The translations under genes were made by a program, and so were the position numbers. DNA of 64,000 nucleotides from Candidatus Flexifilum breve (GTDB taxonomy: Bacteria > Chloroflexota > Anaerolineae > Aggregatilineales > Phototrophicaceae). Shown piece by piece: positions 44,048 to 54,141 of this stretch. Location of the stretch: assembly GCA_016717205.1 (NCBI GenBank), contig JADKGC010000008.1:1-64000 (forward strand). The letters run 5' to 3'. A model generated the notes under the pieces. It worked only from the letters and a program-made list of their open reading frames with translations, made no database searches and was not told the DNA's origin. Every line of letters starts with the position of its first letter. The first letter of the stretch is position 1.

Positions 44048-44503
44048 ATGCATATTCAAACGACCACGCACTTGATGATCGCAGGCAGCCGCTATGCGAC
44101 TCGTGAGATGCTCGATTACGCCCGCCGCGCCGTCCAGCGCGCCCACCAGCTCGGTTGGGCGATCCTCGTGGGCGACAACCCAAAAGGTGTGGATATGGCA
44201 GTCGTGCAGGAGTGCCGCTGCCTCAAGGCGAAAGTAATCGTTGCGGGGATCGCCAACTTCCCGCGCAACTACGGTTGCAAACATGGATCGTACATCAAGG
44301 TCACGCGCGACCTGTACCGCAGTGCAGGCGGCAATCTGGTCGGCGGCTACACGGCACGTGATCGCTGGATGGTGGACAACGCGCAGCGGTGCTTATTCGT
44401 GTGGAACGGCACCAGCCCCGGCACGAAAGCTGGTTACGAGTACGCCATGCAGCGCGGCAGAGAAGCACACTTGATCAACTTTGACCGGAGTCCACAGCCA
44501 TGA
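44048..44503 (+). CDS. SLOG-domain (DUF2493-like) protein
   Basis: 151 residues from the ATG at 44048 with GGGAGGTG upstream. MIAGSRYATREMLDYARRAV, split as MIAGSRYATREM, then WAILVGDNPKGVDMAVVQEC and FVWNGTSPGTKAGYEYAM (split FVWNGTSPGTK) match the nucleotide-binding Rossmann-like SLOG fold of DprA/YspA/DUF2493 proteins. These bind nucleotides or nucleotide-derived ligands and occur on many mobile elements. It is coupled to the next gene by ATGA. Confidence 0.8.
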   Translation: MHIQTTTHLMIAGSRYATREMLDYARRAVQRAHQLGWAILVGDNPKGVDMAVVQECRCLKAKVIVAGIANFPRNYGCKHGSYIKVTRDLYRSAGGNLVGGYTARDRWMVDNAQRCLFVWNGTSPGTKAGYEYAMQRGREAHLINFDRSPQP

Positions 44504-46662
44504 ACGCTCATATTATCGCAGTGGACACGTATGGAGCGCAGCGTGTCACCGCGCCGCAGACGGGAAAACTGGTCAGCGCTTATAAAATGGGCTACACGAC
44601 GGCGGTTACAGCGGTGCTGCTGGCGCTCTACGGCGAGAACGCGCGCGATGTATCGCCCAAACAGGCATCCTATCGCTACATCCAGATCGACGGCGATGTT
44701 GTTGTGCGACATGGACACATCCTGCTCACACTCACAGACGCTGAATTGGCAAAAGCAGAACAGATCACGTGCCAGAGCCACCGTGCTGGTGTGTTCCTGT
44801 GGCGTGACAAAAAGTGGTGGGCATTCCCCGACAGCAGCCATCCCGATTACAGCGAACCGGGCTACCGTGTTGGTCCGACCTTCGATCCGACAGGCTTTCG
44901 TCCGCCATCGCCATCAACGGGCGAGCCGGAGACAGCCATCAGCGGCATTCTCGCGGAGAAGAGCCAGCGCAGTGCAGCCGAGAAGCCGTGGTGGTGGCTC
45001 AGCGGCGACACCTATCCCCATCGGGAACTGCTCAAGTGGCATGGCGCACGCTTCAGCTCACGCCGCAAACAATGGTACTTCATCGGGGCGGAACTGCCCG
45101 CCGCGATCCGGGGGCTGGTGACGAGTGAAACGCAGTCCGAAATGGAAGCATCTGAAGAAGAACCGGAGTCGCCGCTTCTTTCGATTTTCGGCGGGCGGAT
45201 CATCGGCAAAGAGCGAGCCGCGAACGGCGACGTGATCGTAAAAGGTGAGAATGGCGTGTTTGCCACGCGCACGACGATGGACAATCGCTTCGGAGAGACG
45301 AAAGCTCTCTGGGTGTTCGACCTCCCACCGCAGTCGCGTGTCGGTAATCCACTGCCCACAATCCTCACTGCATTGCAGCATAACGGAGCCGTCTACGCGA
45401 TTTACAACCAGCAGTGGCGATTTGAAGAAGCAGAGCGGGTCGCCGTAATGGACGTGATCGTCGAAAATATCCCGTTCACCGACAACGAACCTTGCACGGT
45501 CGATGAAGCGGCTGCCCATCTGGGGATGCAGATCAAGTCTGCTCCTATCGTTGAACCGCCTCCGCGCCTGTTTGCATCGCACGATATCGCTTACGCACGT
45601 CACGAACTCGAAACGGCGGACGGCAAACCGATCCCGACGGGGACACGCGGAAAAGTCGTAAAGCTCTACCACCACAACGCCAAGCACGGCTGGAGCTACG
45701 ATGTGGATTTCGAGCAAATCGGCATCTGCTGGTCATTCGAGCGCGAACTCACTCCGCATGAGCCGATCCCCGGCATCAAGATTGTGCGTGGCGCAGTCGT
45801 TCCACCCGGCGCAGTGCTGCCGCCCACCGATTCGGAGATCAAACGGACAATGCTCGAATATGGTCAGCAGCCACCCGCTGAGGAAATCGGCACCGATGTT
45901 GAACCAGCGATTGATCCCATTTCCACGCCTGAGGAAGTGCAGCCGCCCGCGATTCGCATCCTCAAACCGGTTCCCATGCCTGCCGAAGGCGAGCCGCTGG
46001 ATACTGTGCAAACAGCGATTCGCGCCATCAAGACGCAACCCTTCGCGTCTGTTCAACGGGAAGCCTCTCCCAATGGGCGTGCTGTCCGCATCGAGCAGGC
46101 GTATGTCGGGGAGTTGACGGGCAGCATCACCGGCAACGTGTGGTGCTACGGGTACGCGGTGCATGAGGGTGTTTGCGTCTACCTGAATATGGGTGGGCCG
46201 CGCATGGCTGTTGAAGCGATCCGCGCCAAGCTGTCGAAGGGCGATCAAGTGACGGTTGTTCCATGGGATGCGCCTTCGGTCGAACTGACAGCCGGTGAAG
46301 GGAATTCGGGCATGTATCAGGATTTCTTCGCCAATATCCCCGAAGCCCGGTTCACATCCCTGATCCTCTTGCACGAGATGGTAATCCATCCGAACTATGG
46401 CGGGAAATCGACCACCTTTCTCCTGTATGTCAGCGAAGCACAGGCGGTTGGACAGCTTCACCGCCATGTCGCGCAACTCGTCAAAATCCCCGTGTTCGAG
46501 GTATGGGCTTCCTACCTATGGTCAGCGGGGCAAGCAGCGATGCTAGTGCGAAAAACGCGCGGCGCAGGTGGGCTGACCGTCTACGGCATTGACCTCGATA
46601 TCGACTCATGGACCCGCCTCATCACGGGTGGGATTGAACAAAGCATTATCACGCTTCCCTGA
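44500..46662 (+). CDS. Large hypothetical backbone protein
   Basis: 720 residues. No catalytic domain is recognised. Around 165-200 it has KPWWWLSGDTYPHRELLKWHG then SSRRKQWYFIGAELP, a W-rich module repeated in spirit near residue 100 (WRDKKWWAFP). A middle part carries a KGxV-type small beta domain (GTRGKVVKLYHHNAKHGWSYDVDF, split at GKVVKLYHH). The C-terminal ARFTSLILLHEMVIHPNYGG region and a Pro-rich linker near 450-520 complete it. The overlap with the SLOG gene points to shared function on the element, perhaps DNA handling, but that is a guess. Confidence 0.75.
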   Translation: MNAHIIAVDTYGAQRVTAPQTGKLVSAYKMGYTTAVTAVLLALYGENARDVSPKQASYRYIQIDGDVVVRHGHILLTLTDAELAKAEQITCQSHRAGVFLWRDKKWWAFPDSSHPDYSEPGYRVGPTFDPTGFRPPSPSTGEPETAISGILAEKSQRSAAEKPWWWLSGDTYPHRELLKWHGARFSSRRKQWYFIGAELPAAIRGLVTSETQSEMEASEEEPESPLLSIFGGRIIGKERAANGDVIVKGENGVFATRTTMDNRFGETKALWVFDLPPQSRVGNPLPTILTALQHNGAVYAIYNQQWRFEEAERVAVMDVIVENIPFTDNEPCTVDEAAAHLGMQIKSAPIVEPPPRLFASHDIAYARHELETADGKPIPTGTRGKVVKLYHHNAKHGWSYDVDFEQIGICWSFERELTPHEPIPGIKIVRGAVVPPGAVLPPTDSEIKRTMLEYGQQPPAEEIGTDVEPAIDPISTPEEVQPPAIRILKPVPMPAEGEPLDTVQTAIRAIKTQPFASVQREASPNGRAVRIEQAYVGELTGSITGNVWCYGYAVHEGVCVYLNMGGPRMAVEAIRAKLSKGDQVTVVPWDAPSVELTAGEGNSGMYQDFFANIPEARFTSLILLHEMVIHPNYGGKSTTFLLYVSEAQAVGQLHRHVAQLVKIPVFEVWASYLWSAGQAAMLVRKTRGAGGLTVYGIDLDIDSWTRLITGGIEQSIITLP

Positions 46663-46739
46663 AACAGCCTCATTCCGTTCGTCAACGCCTGACCCAACGC
46701 GGGATCGGGCAGTTTGTATTTCCGAAGGTAGGTTTTCAA

Positions 46740-49700
46740 ATGGCGCGCACAAAGCAAGGAAATTCTCGGATACCTCCCCATTTTGCCGCGCCACTACGCG
46801 GCGATCCTGTCCCTGGTCGCGCCAGCCACGCCCGTGACCCGGATGCTTGATCCGTATGCTGGAGAAGGGGAGTTTCTCGAAGCGGCGGCGAAAGCATGGA
46901 ATGTTACCCCCTACGCGAATGAACTCGATGGCGAACGGGCGCAAAAGTGCGTGGAGCGGTTTGGTCCGACCCAGGCAGTGCGCTGCGATGTAGAGCGGTT
47001 GGTCGCCTCAAACGAAGCATTCGGCATCCTGTGGGCGAATCCCCCGTATGACCATGATAAGCTGGCGAAAGCATCCAAGCGCGTCGAGTTCGCCTATCTC
47101 CGTCACGCGTGGAAGTGGGCGGCGGACGGTGCGATCATCCTGTGGGTGGTCTACAACCATCACCTGACCGAAGAAGCAGCGGCGTTCTTCGCCAAAAACA
47201 GCCGCAGTGTCGATGTCTGGGCGCTGCCGGGAAAGCATCTGGGCGAGTATGACCAGATCATCGTCGCTGCCATCAAGGGCACACAGCCCGAACCCGGCGC
47301 GCTCTACAATGCGATCCTGCGGGAGAAGGCAGAGCCGCGTCCGCTCGTGGTACAGACACAGCCGATCTATCGCGTCCCTCCACCTCGTGATCCGAACCGC
47401 AAGTTTGTGTTCGCGCCCGATGTGATCGACGAAGCGCAGGGTTTGCGGCTGATCACGGATGGAGGCGCGTGGCGTTCCAACGCATTTCAGGCACTGCTCC
47501 AGACCCCGCCGCCACCCACCGAAATCGAACCCGTCGTCGCGCCGCGTCCGGGACACCTCGCGCTCGTGCTTGCCGCAGGTGTGGCGGATGGCGCGGTGAT
47601 CGAGACAACTGAGTATGGGCGGGTGGCGTTGCGCGGCAAGACGCGCCATGTCGAGCAGATCGCGCGCGTAGAGGTCGAAGCCGATCCCAACGACCCGGAA
47701 CGGCAGGTCAAGAAGACCACCATCCGCCTGAAGCCCTCGACCACGCTCTCGCTCCTGAGCGGAGATGGCACGACGGTCGAGATGGAAGGCGATGAGGCGC
47801 TGCTTGGTTTCATCACCGCCAACAAGCGGGCGTTAGCCGGGTATCTGAATGCGAAGTTCAAGCCGATGTACCGCTTCGACTTCGCGGGGATTGGGCACTG
47901 GCTGGATCGCATCCGGCTCAAGGGCAAGTACCCGATGTACACCGCGCAAAAGCATGTCGTCGGCGCAATTGCACGCGGTTTCCAATTGCGTAACAGCATT
48001 CTGCTCATTGGCTCCATGGGCACGGGGAAAACGTTGATGGGCGGGTCAGCCGCCGTTAGCATCGCGTCTGGCATTGTGAAGGCAATGGCGAACGACATGC
48101 GCCCGGATCAGGTGGTGCTGATCGTCGCGCCGCCGCACCTGATTGAGAAGTGGAAACGGGAACTCGCCAGCATCGCCCCGAAAGCAGTCATTGAACGATT
48201 GGATCGCCACGAATCGGTTAAAGAATTTATGCTGCGTGCCGAAACGCTACCCGCGCATGTGCCGAAGATCGGGCTGATCAAACGCGACCTGACCAAGCTC
48301 GGCTGCGCATGGGAGCCATCGGTCGTCTGGCGCATCGAAGCCACTGCGCTCTGGCGGTACGGCGCGCCCGTCCCGGATGGGTATTTGCCGACTCAACGCG
48401 TCCGGCAGGAACGGGTGCCGAAATGCCCGCACTGCGGAAATACCGTCATGCAGGAGAAGAAAGGTGTGAGCGCGCCCGCGTCGCTGTCGTGGCTGGAAGG
48501 CGGCAAGCGGTCATGTGCAGTCTGCAATGCACCGCTCTGGCGCGAAAGTCGGGATCGGGGTTCACAGCAGAAACCCGGTGAGAAGTATGCGACCAAGAAC
48601 CCGCGCTACCGTCTCGATGAATACCTCAAGCGCATGTTCCCGGATCGCGTGTATCTGCTCATCTGGGACGAGGTGCACGAGGCGCAACATTCGGACACGG
48701 GGAACGGCGAATCCTTCGCCCGCATGGCAGGCATGGCGAAGAAGGTGCTAGCAATGACCGGAACACCCTTCAACGGGCGCGCCTCGTCGATTTTCAACCT
48801 TGAGTATGCGCTCAATCCGCGTGTGCGCGAACGCTACAACTGGGGCGGTGGCAAGCGATTTGCACGCAAGCAGCGCGGCACACGTACGTTTCAGGAAGTC
48901 GTCAGCGAGAGCGCCAATCAGCGTGGGCGCGCCGAGTCACGGTGGGTTAGTGAGATGGGGGTGCGCGAACAGGTGGTTGAAGAACGTCCCTCGTATGACC
49001 GCGACACCGGCGCATACACCGGAACATCGACGTATGAACGTCCCTACGAGGAGGCACCCGGAATTTCGCCGCTGCTGGTCGCGGAAGTGCTCGATCATGC
49101 GATTTTCTTCTCGCTCGGTGATCTCGGTAAGGCGCTCCCCCAGTACGAGGAAATCGCGCTCCCGGTCGAACTCGATGCCGACGTGTATTCCGAATACGAC
49201 CGCACCCGCCAGCGCCTCAAAGACTACCTGATCCAGCGCCGCTGGGAAGGCGATACAACTTTTAGGGGCGCGTACCTGCAATGGTCAATGGGTTGGGTGA
49301 ACGCCCCATTCCGTCCGTATGAGGTGATTCACAACCTCAAGCATCCGATCACCGGGGCAAAAGAGCCGTACACCGTCGCCAGCATCCCCAGCTACGGCGA
49401 AGATCGCATTTTCGCCAAAGAACAAGCGCTTATCGACCTCGTGCGTGATGAACTGGCGGCGGATCGCCCTTGTGTGATTTACTTCCGCCAGACCGCCACC
49501 CGCGACATCCAGCCCCGTCTGGAGAAGCTTATCCGCGAGCATATCCCGCAGGCTCGCACCTTCATCCTCGCCAATACCGTCGATGCCGAGCGGCGCGAAG
49601 CGGTCATCGAGCGCGAGATCGCCAAAGGGACGAATGTGGTGCTGTGCAACCCTGAGTTGGTCAAAACGGGTCTCGACCTCATCCACTTTCCGACGCTGAT

Positions 49701-50544
49701 CTTCTTCGAGATCGTGTTCAATCTCTCGACGATGATGCAGGCAGCCGCCCGCTCGTACCGCCTCAACCAGACGCACGCGCACTGTAAGGTGTACTACCTG
49801 TTCGCTGAAGGCACAATGGAGCAGACCGCCGTCCAACTCATGAGTCGCAAGCAGCGTGCCGCGAAACTTTTGACCGGCGACATCGGTCTAACCGGGCTGG
49901 ATGCGCTCACCGAAGGGGAATCGGGTTTCGAGGAAGCTTTGCTTGAAGCCATCGGACGTGACGAAACACTGCTCGACCCAACCGAGTTGTTCAAGGCAGA
50001 AGCGAAGGTCGGAGAAATCGATCAGGAAGACGCCGCCTACTGGAATGTCGAGGGCATGACGCTCGCCGCCGAAGATGTGTCGGCTGATGAACCCGATGCG
50101 CTTATCGCTGCCGCGCTGGAGATGGGCGCGAGGATCACATCGATTGAGCCGGTCGAACAGCGGACGCCTGACAAAACATTACGTCCAGTCGAAGCGATCA
50201 CAGCATATCTGGAAACCGTGCATATCGTCACTGACGAAACGCTGTGGGCGCAGAGACGCGGCGAACTGCTGACGCTGTTGGATGGCGGGACAGCGGATGT
50301 GATTGCGGCATGGCTGACCGAACAGCGCATCGTCTTTCCCGGCTTTGAGCGGGAAGTCGCGGGGAAACTCGTCGCCTTGGCGAGCGATCAGACCGAACCC
50401 TCGCCTGCACTGCACCTTGTCACACCGTCTCGTGCGCCGACAGTGCCGAGACGGGAGCGCAAACCATCGCGTGAACCGCTGGTGTTTCCCCGACGCGAAG
50501 CCGTCCCCGAACCAGCCTTCACGCAGCAGTTGGCGCTGTTCTGA
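46740..50544 (+). CDS. N6-adenine methyltransferase-like / SNF2-type helicase fusion
   Basis: About 1265 residues. The N-terminal part is a DUF6094-like methyltransferase: LDPYAGEGEFLEAAA (SAM motif) and ILWANPPYDHD (NPPY motif, about residue 86 counted from 46783). The second part is a superfamily 2 helicase with Walker A IGSMGTGKTLMGG (about 409), a Zn ribbon CPHCG ... CAVC, DEVHEAQ (about 628), AMTGTPFNG and motif VI AAARSYRLNQ. The good start ATG at 46740 reads MART and then needs a one-base deletion near 46756 to join KEILGYLPILPRHY; otherwise TTG 46783 is the start. It is probably a DNA-remodelling or anti-restriction factor of the element. Confidence 0.82.
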
Positions 50545-50548
50545 TGTC

Positions 50549-51451
50549 ATGCGCGACATGGAGCAGCTTCAAGCCTTCTTCGACGCGCTGTTCGCCCGCT
50601 GCACAGAGGACACCGATGCCTGTCTCACGCTCACCGCCATCCATCCCGACGGCAAACACTCCACGCCTTCTCGTCACATTCCGCTGCATGACAAGGCTGC
50701 ACTGCACAACGCACTGACAGACCTTGACCAGGCGAACGTGCTCGGTTGGGGCGCGTACTTCGCGGTTGGATTGCGTCATCCGGGACTGACGCGCTGGGAG
50801 CGTGGCGGTGCAGCGGATGTCGTCGCGCTCCCGGCGTTGTTCATCGATGTCGATGATCCGTCTCCCGAAGCCCTAAAGCGGCTGCAATGCGCCCATCCAA
50901 CGCCATCGTGCATCGTCGCCAGCGGCGGCGGATACCATGCGTACTGGTGGCTCGATGAACCAACTGCCGATCTACCCGCAGCGCGTCATCTGCTGCGCGG
51001 CTTGGCGACTGCATTGCACGGTGATAATCTCAGCATTGCGCAGTCGCTTCGCATCCCACTGAGCCGAAACACTAAGCCGTCGCGTGACAATGTTCTCTGT
51101 CGGGTGCTGGAACTCCATGAGCATTGGTATCCGATCGATGCGTTCGAAGCCTATCTGCCGTCCGATAAACCGCCCCGCCGATCATCAGCAAGCACACCTG
51201 CTACTCGTTCACTGATCCCGCTCAATGCTGACAACATCTACCGTGTCGCCGAGGCACTGTTTGCGTCCGGGTGCAAACCACGCGGCGACTGGCTAAACGG
51301 CGTGTGTCCGTTCCCGGAGCGCCACAAGCACGCAGATCGACACCCTTCCTTCGGATTCAACAGAAAAACCGGATATGGCTTTTGCCATGTCTGCGGCACG
51401 CTGCTGCTCAAGGATCTGTACCCGGCACTCGGTATTTCATCCGTTACATGA
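50549..51451 (+). CDS. Primase-polymerase-like protein with C-terminal zinc finger
   Basis: 300 residues from ATG 50549 (a second ATG three codons later). LPALFIDVDDPSPEALK, then CIVASGGGYHAYWWLDEP and LRIPLSRNTKPSRDN follow the order of RepB/PrimPol-type AEP primases: acidic pair, S-G-x-G-x-H, and a basic motif. A CHC2-like finger CPFPERHKHADRHPSFGF ... FCHVCG closes the protein. It likely primes element replication, complementing the DnaG-like primase at 30.2 kb. It starts 5 bases after the helicase stop. Confidence 0.75.
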   Translation: MRDMEQLQAFFDALFARCTEDTDACLTLTAIHPDGKHSTPSRHIPLHDKAALHNALTDLDQANVLGWGAYFAVGLRHPGLTRWERGGAADVVALPALFIDVDDPSPEALKRLQCAHPTPSCIVASGGGYHAYWWLDEPTADLPAARHLLRGLATALHGDNLSIAQSLRIPLSRNTKPSRDNVLCRVLELHEHWYPIDAFEAYLPSDKPPRRSSASTPATRSLIPLNADNIYRVAEALFASGCKPRGDWLNGVCPFPERHKHADRHPSFGFNRKTGYGFCHVCGTLLLKDLYPALGISSVT

Positions 51452-51464
51452 GAAAGGAATTTCC

Positions 51465-52148
51465 ATGAGTTCACAACCGTCCACCCCCAAGCCGACCGTG
51501 CTCACGCTGACCCTGCCCGACGCAGACAGCGAGAGCAAGACCGGCACACTGTTGGTGCAGCGCGGCGATCTCGCCCGCGTGCATCAGTTCACCTACGAGC
51601 GCGTCGCTGACCTAACCGAAGTCATCGCCGACGCGCTCATCGCCTTCGCCGCCGTTGAAGCCGATCCACCCATCATCCCGGAGACTCAACCGCCGCCCAA
51701 ATCTCAGTCACGCAAGCAGGCTGAGCAGTCCGCGCCGCCGAGCGAACCGACCGTCGATATTCCGCTCAAGAAGGGCAAGAAAGCGGTCAAGATCAGCCAC
51801 CTCAAGATCACGGGCGGCGAGACCGACGCCGCAGCCTATCGTCAAGCGGTGCTGATCGCGGGGAAGCTGATTGACGGCAAACTGTGGGACGGCGACAGCC
51901 CGATCCGCATCGACGATGTGTACGCGCTGGCGAAGAAGATGAAGCACCTGACCGAGCGCGACCTGTCGCTGTTCGCGCTCACCGACTTCGTGCAGACGGG
52001 CGAAACAATAGAGGCAGACGACACGCCGCTGATCGATGAGGCGGACGACGAAGATGCGCTCACCCTCGAAGCACCGCAGCATCCGGTTATTTCCAGCAAT
52101 AGACATCACGGCACGAACGGTGCCGCCGAACAATCCGCACTTCTGTAA
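51465..52148 (+). CDS. Hypothetical protein at the position of PRTRC protein E
   Basis: 227 residues. The N-terminal strand-rich part is LTLTLPDADSESKTGTLLV. A Pro/Gln linker follows (about 68-95), then a helical module (DAAAYRQAVLIAGKLIDGKLW) and an acidic tail (DEADDEDALTLE). It stands just before the PRTRC protein C gene, where other PRTRC cassettes often carry protein E, but similarity cannot be shown by eye. RBS is weak (AAAGGAAT). Confidence 0.6.
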   Translation: MSSQPSTPKPTVLTLTLPDADSESKTGTLLVQRGDLARVHQFTYERVADLTEVIADALIAFAAVEADPPIIPETQPPPKSQSRKQAEQSAPPSEPTVDIPLKKGKKAVKISHLKITGGETDAAAYRQAVLIAGKLIDGKLWDGDSPIRIDDVYALAKKMKHLTERDLSLFALTDFVQTGETIEADDTPLIDEADDEDALTLEAPQHPVISSNRHHGTNGAAEQSALL

Positions 52149-52177
52149 CTCATTTATCCTGAAAGGAACGACTCACC

Positions 52178-52396
52178 ATGACTGACCAGAACCCGACTCA
52201 ACCGGCTCGTATTCTCAAGATCGGTGCGACCCGGATCATTGCCGATGCATCGATGTCGGCACTTGACCCGGAGCAGCTTCGCACACTGCTTAAAATCACT
52301 TACCCGGAGATCGCACACGCGACCCTGCGTGAGACCACGCTGGAAGACGGCACACAGGTGCTAGAGTGGTCGGCGGTCCCCGGGAGGAAAGGGTGA
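52178..52396 (+). CDS. PRTRC protein C, ubiquitin-like (Prok_Ub) protein
   Basis: 72 residues. SMSALDPEQLRTLLKITYPEI then HATLRETTLEDGTQVLEW, ending GRKG, matches PRTRC system protein C: a D/N-P-x-x-S/T-x-E-x-x-x-L-x-x-x-Y-P-E-L core and a Gly C-terminus. The family is the beta-grasp Prok_Ub group. It is the candidate modifier that the E1-like and E2-like proteins downstream would handle. Whether the terminal Gly is ever conjugated is unproven. Confidence 0.8.
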   Translation: MTDQNPTQPARILKIGATRIIADASMSALDPEQLRTLLKITYPEIAHATLRETTLEDGTQVLEWSAVPGRKG

Positions 52397-52398
52397 TC

Positions 52399-52659
52399 AT
52401 GCTCGGCTCTCCGTTTGGACTGGAGGAATTGCGTGCATGTCTGGCGGGGATCGCGCCGGTCGAACTCAAGGGCATGGGGCTGCTGCGTGCACAGCCCCAC
52501 CTGCTCGCCGGAACCGCACCAATCCCCCGTTCGCAGTTGGTCGAAGCGGTGACGGAGATCGTCGCCTACACCGGACGCTGCGCAGCGGCGGCGCGGCAGT
52601 TGGCACAGATCACCCCGATCCCCATTCGCGCCGTCGGCATCGTGGAGTACGTCCTGTGA
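52399..52659 (+). CDS. Small hypothetical protein in the PRTRC cassette
   Basis: 86 residues from ATG 52399 with GGAGG upstream, two bases after the ubiquitin-like gene. It is helical (GLEELRACLAGIAPVELKGM, then RCAAAARQLAQITPIPI). It overlaps the next gene (GTGA). No family is recognised; tight packing suggests a cassette component. Confidence 0.6.
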   Translation: MLGSPFGLEELRACLAGIAPVELKGMGLLRAQPHLLAGTAPIPRSQLVEAVTEIVAYTGRCAAAARQLAQITPIPIRAVGIVEYVL

Positions 52660-53540
52660 ACGCTATCAGCGCCACCTACCAACAACTCGCGGTCGCGCTC
52701 ACCGCCGATTCGCTCCTGCTGCTGGCATCCGCCGTCGCCACGTTCGATCCGTTCTGGGCAGCATTTGATGAGCCGGACATCGACTACGAAACCGATCCGC
52801 TCACGATTGCACTGCAAGTGACACGCGGCGCGTTCCCCGACATCTATGCCCAAGCCGTTGAGCGGCTGCGGGCGGGCGCATCGCATCAAGAGATGGAACG
52901 CCTGCTGTGCAAAGCGATCTCCGCCAAAGGCATCCCCCTCGACGACTTGGAAACCATCGGGTGGGGCATCCCCCTGAACGCGGTCGGCGTCGATCTGGAA
53001 GACCCGGACTTCTATGCCGTTCACGCCGATTTGCTGCCGATCCTTGCGCCGTTCGGCATCGACATCCCCGAAGGCGAGACGTACAGCATCGATATTCCCG
53101 ACTGTGTATATCCTGCCGGGCACGCAATAGCCGCCAGTTTGCACGAGCAGCACGATCCAGCGCTGCGGCGGGTCGGGTGGCTGTTCAGTTGGTTATTTAG
53201 CTGTTCCGGGGACAGTCTTGTAGACCAGACCGACGAATCGCTTGCCGAAATCCCGCCGCTCTCATGGTCGCCGGATGACATCGCCTTCGCCATCGAACTC
53301 ATCGACGAGGCGGAGGGCATTCTGCGCGACGTGCAGGCAGGTGTCGAAATCCTCAAGTCCACCCCGTGGCTCCAAGCCGAATTGGAGCGCAATGTCGCGC
53401 ATCTGTATCGTGAATTCAAGCGAAAAGGCAAACTCGATGAACGGACAATCCGATTGGAATGGACGCGCCCTGACGACGGCGCTGACGGAACAGCCGTCGC
53501 TGATCCTCAGCTTCTACTCGTTCGGCGTGATGCTGCGTAA
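52656..53540 (+). CDS. Hypothetical protein in the PRTRC cassette
   Basis: 294 residues, GTG start overlapping the previous stop. It is mostly acidic and helical (ADSLLLLASAVATFDPFWAA, YETDPLTIALQVTRGAFPDI). It has a Trp/Phe-rich patch GWLFSWLFSCSG near residue 185 and a C-terminal charged helix. No domain is recognised. Its 3' end overlaps the E2-like gene by 104 bases, which is unusually long and might reflect an indel near its end. Confidence 0.65.
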   Translation: MNAISATYQQLAVALTADSLLLLASAVATFDPFWAAFDEPDIDYETDPLTIALQVTRGAFPDIYAQAVERLRAGASHQEMERLLCKAISAKGIPLDDLETIGWGIPLNAVGVDLEDPDFYAVHADLLPILAPFGIDIPEGETYSIDIPDCVYPAGHAIAASLHEQHDPALRRVGWLFSWLFSCSGDSLVDQTDESLAEIPPLSWSPDDIAFAIELIDEAEGILRDVQAGVEILKSTPWLQAELERNVAHLYREFKRKGKLDERTIRLEWTRPDDGADGTAVADPQLLLVRRDAA

Positions 53541-54141
53541 GCAGGAAGGCGAACTTATTCAAGAATACCCAGTTGATCCGGCGCAGATTGCGCTGGCGCT
53601 GGCGGCAAAGGTCACATTTGATACCGGGCTGCTCAGCGGAAACACGCTGCTCGTCCGGCAAGATGGCGTGAAGAAAACCATCGTCGAATACCGTCCACCA
53701 CAGAAGACCGGCATCTTTCTTGACGATGCAGAGACGGCGCTGCGCGTGCCGCTCCCCGGTCTGGTCATGATCCGCGTGACCGCCAGCGAGAAAACACCCC
53801 AGTACGGCGTGTTCGCTGTGAAACGCCGCCCGGAGAGTCTCGATATCCCCCTGTTTCAGGCACCGATCCCGAATGTGTTTGGTTCAGGGGCGATCTGCTG
53901 GGGAACGGTGCAGCGGGTGACGGATGATGCCTTGCTCGGTGCATCGCTGGCGGACGATTGGGCAATGCTGCTCGGTTCTCCGTTTGGCAATCACGCATGC
54001 TCAGGCAAATCCCGCAGCCATCCGCAGGATATTCGCGCTAAGCTGGTCGCGCTGGAAGCACAAAAGGCGAAACGGTATCCCGTATCCGATTTGATCCCTG
54101 TCAAGAAAACGCTGGCACAACTGCTGGGAGAAGCGACATGA
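53437..54141 (+). CDS. PRTRC protein B, E2-like (Prok-E2_D) protein
   Basis: 234 residues from ATG 53437. RPPQKTGIFLDDAETALRVPLPGLVMIRV (split as PPQKTGIFLDD and LRVPLPGLVMIR), YGVFAVKRRPES and FQAPIPNVFGSGAICWGTV follow the PRTRC B family, whose fold is a prokaryotic E2 (ubiquitin-conjugating enzyme) variant. The Cys in AICWGTV is at the predicted active-site position. It would take the ubiquitin-like protein from the ThiF-type E1 encoded next (ATGA overlap). Confidence 0.85.
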   Translation: MNGQSDWNGRALTTALTEQPSLILSFYSFGVMLRKQEGELIQEYPVDPAQIALALAAKVTFDTGLLSGNTLLVRQDGVKKTIVEYRPPQKTGIFLDDAETALRVPLPGLVMIRVTASEKTPQYGVFAVKRRPESLDIPLFQAPIPNVFGSGAICWGTVQRVTDDALLGASLADDWAMLLGSPFGNHACSGKSRSHPQDIRAKLVALEAQKAKRYPVSDLIPVKKTLAQLLGEAT

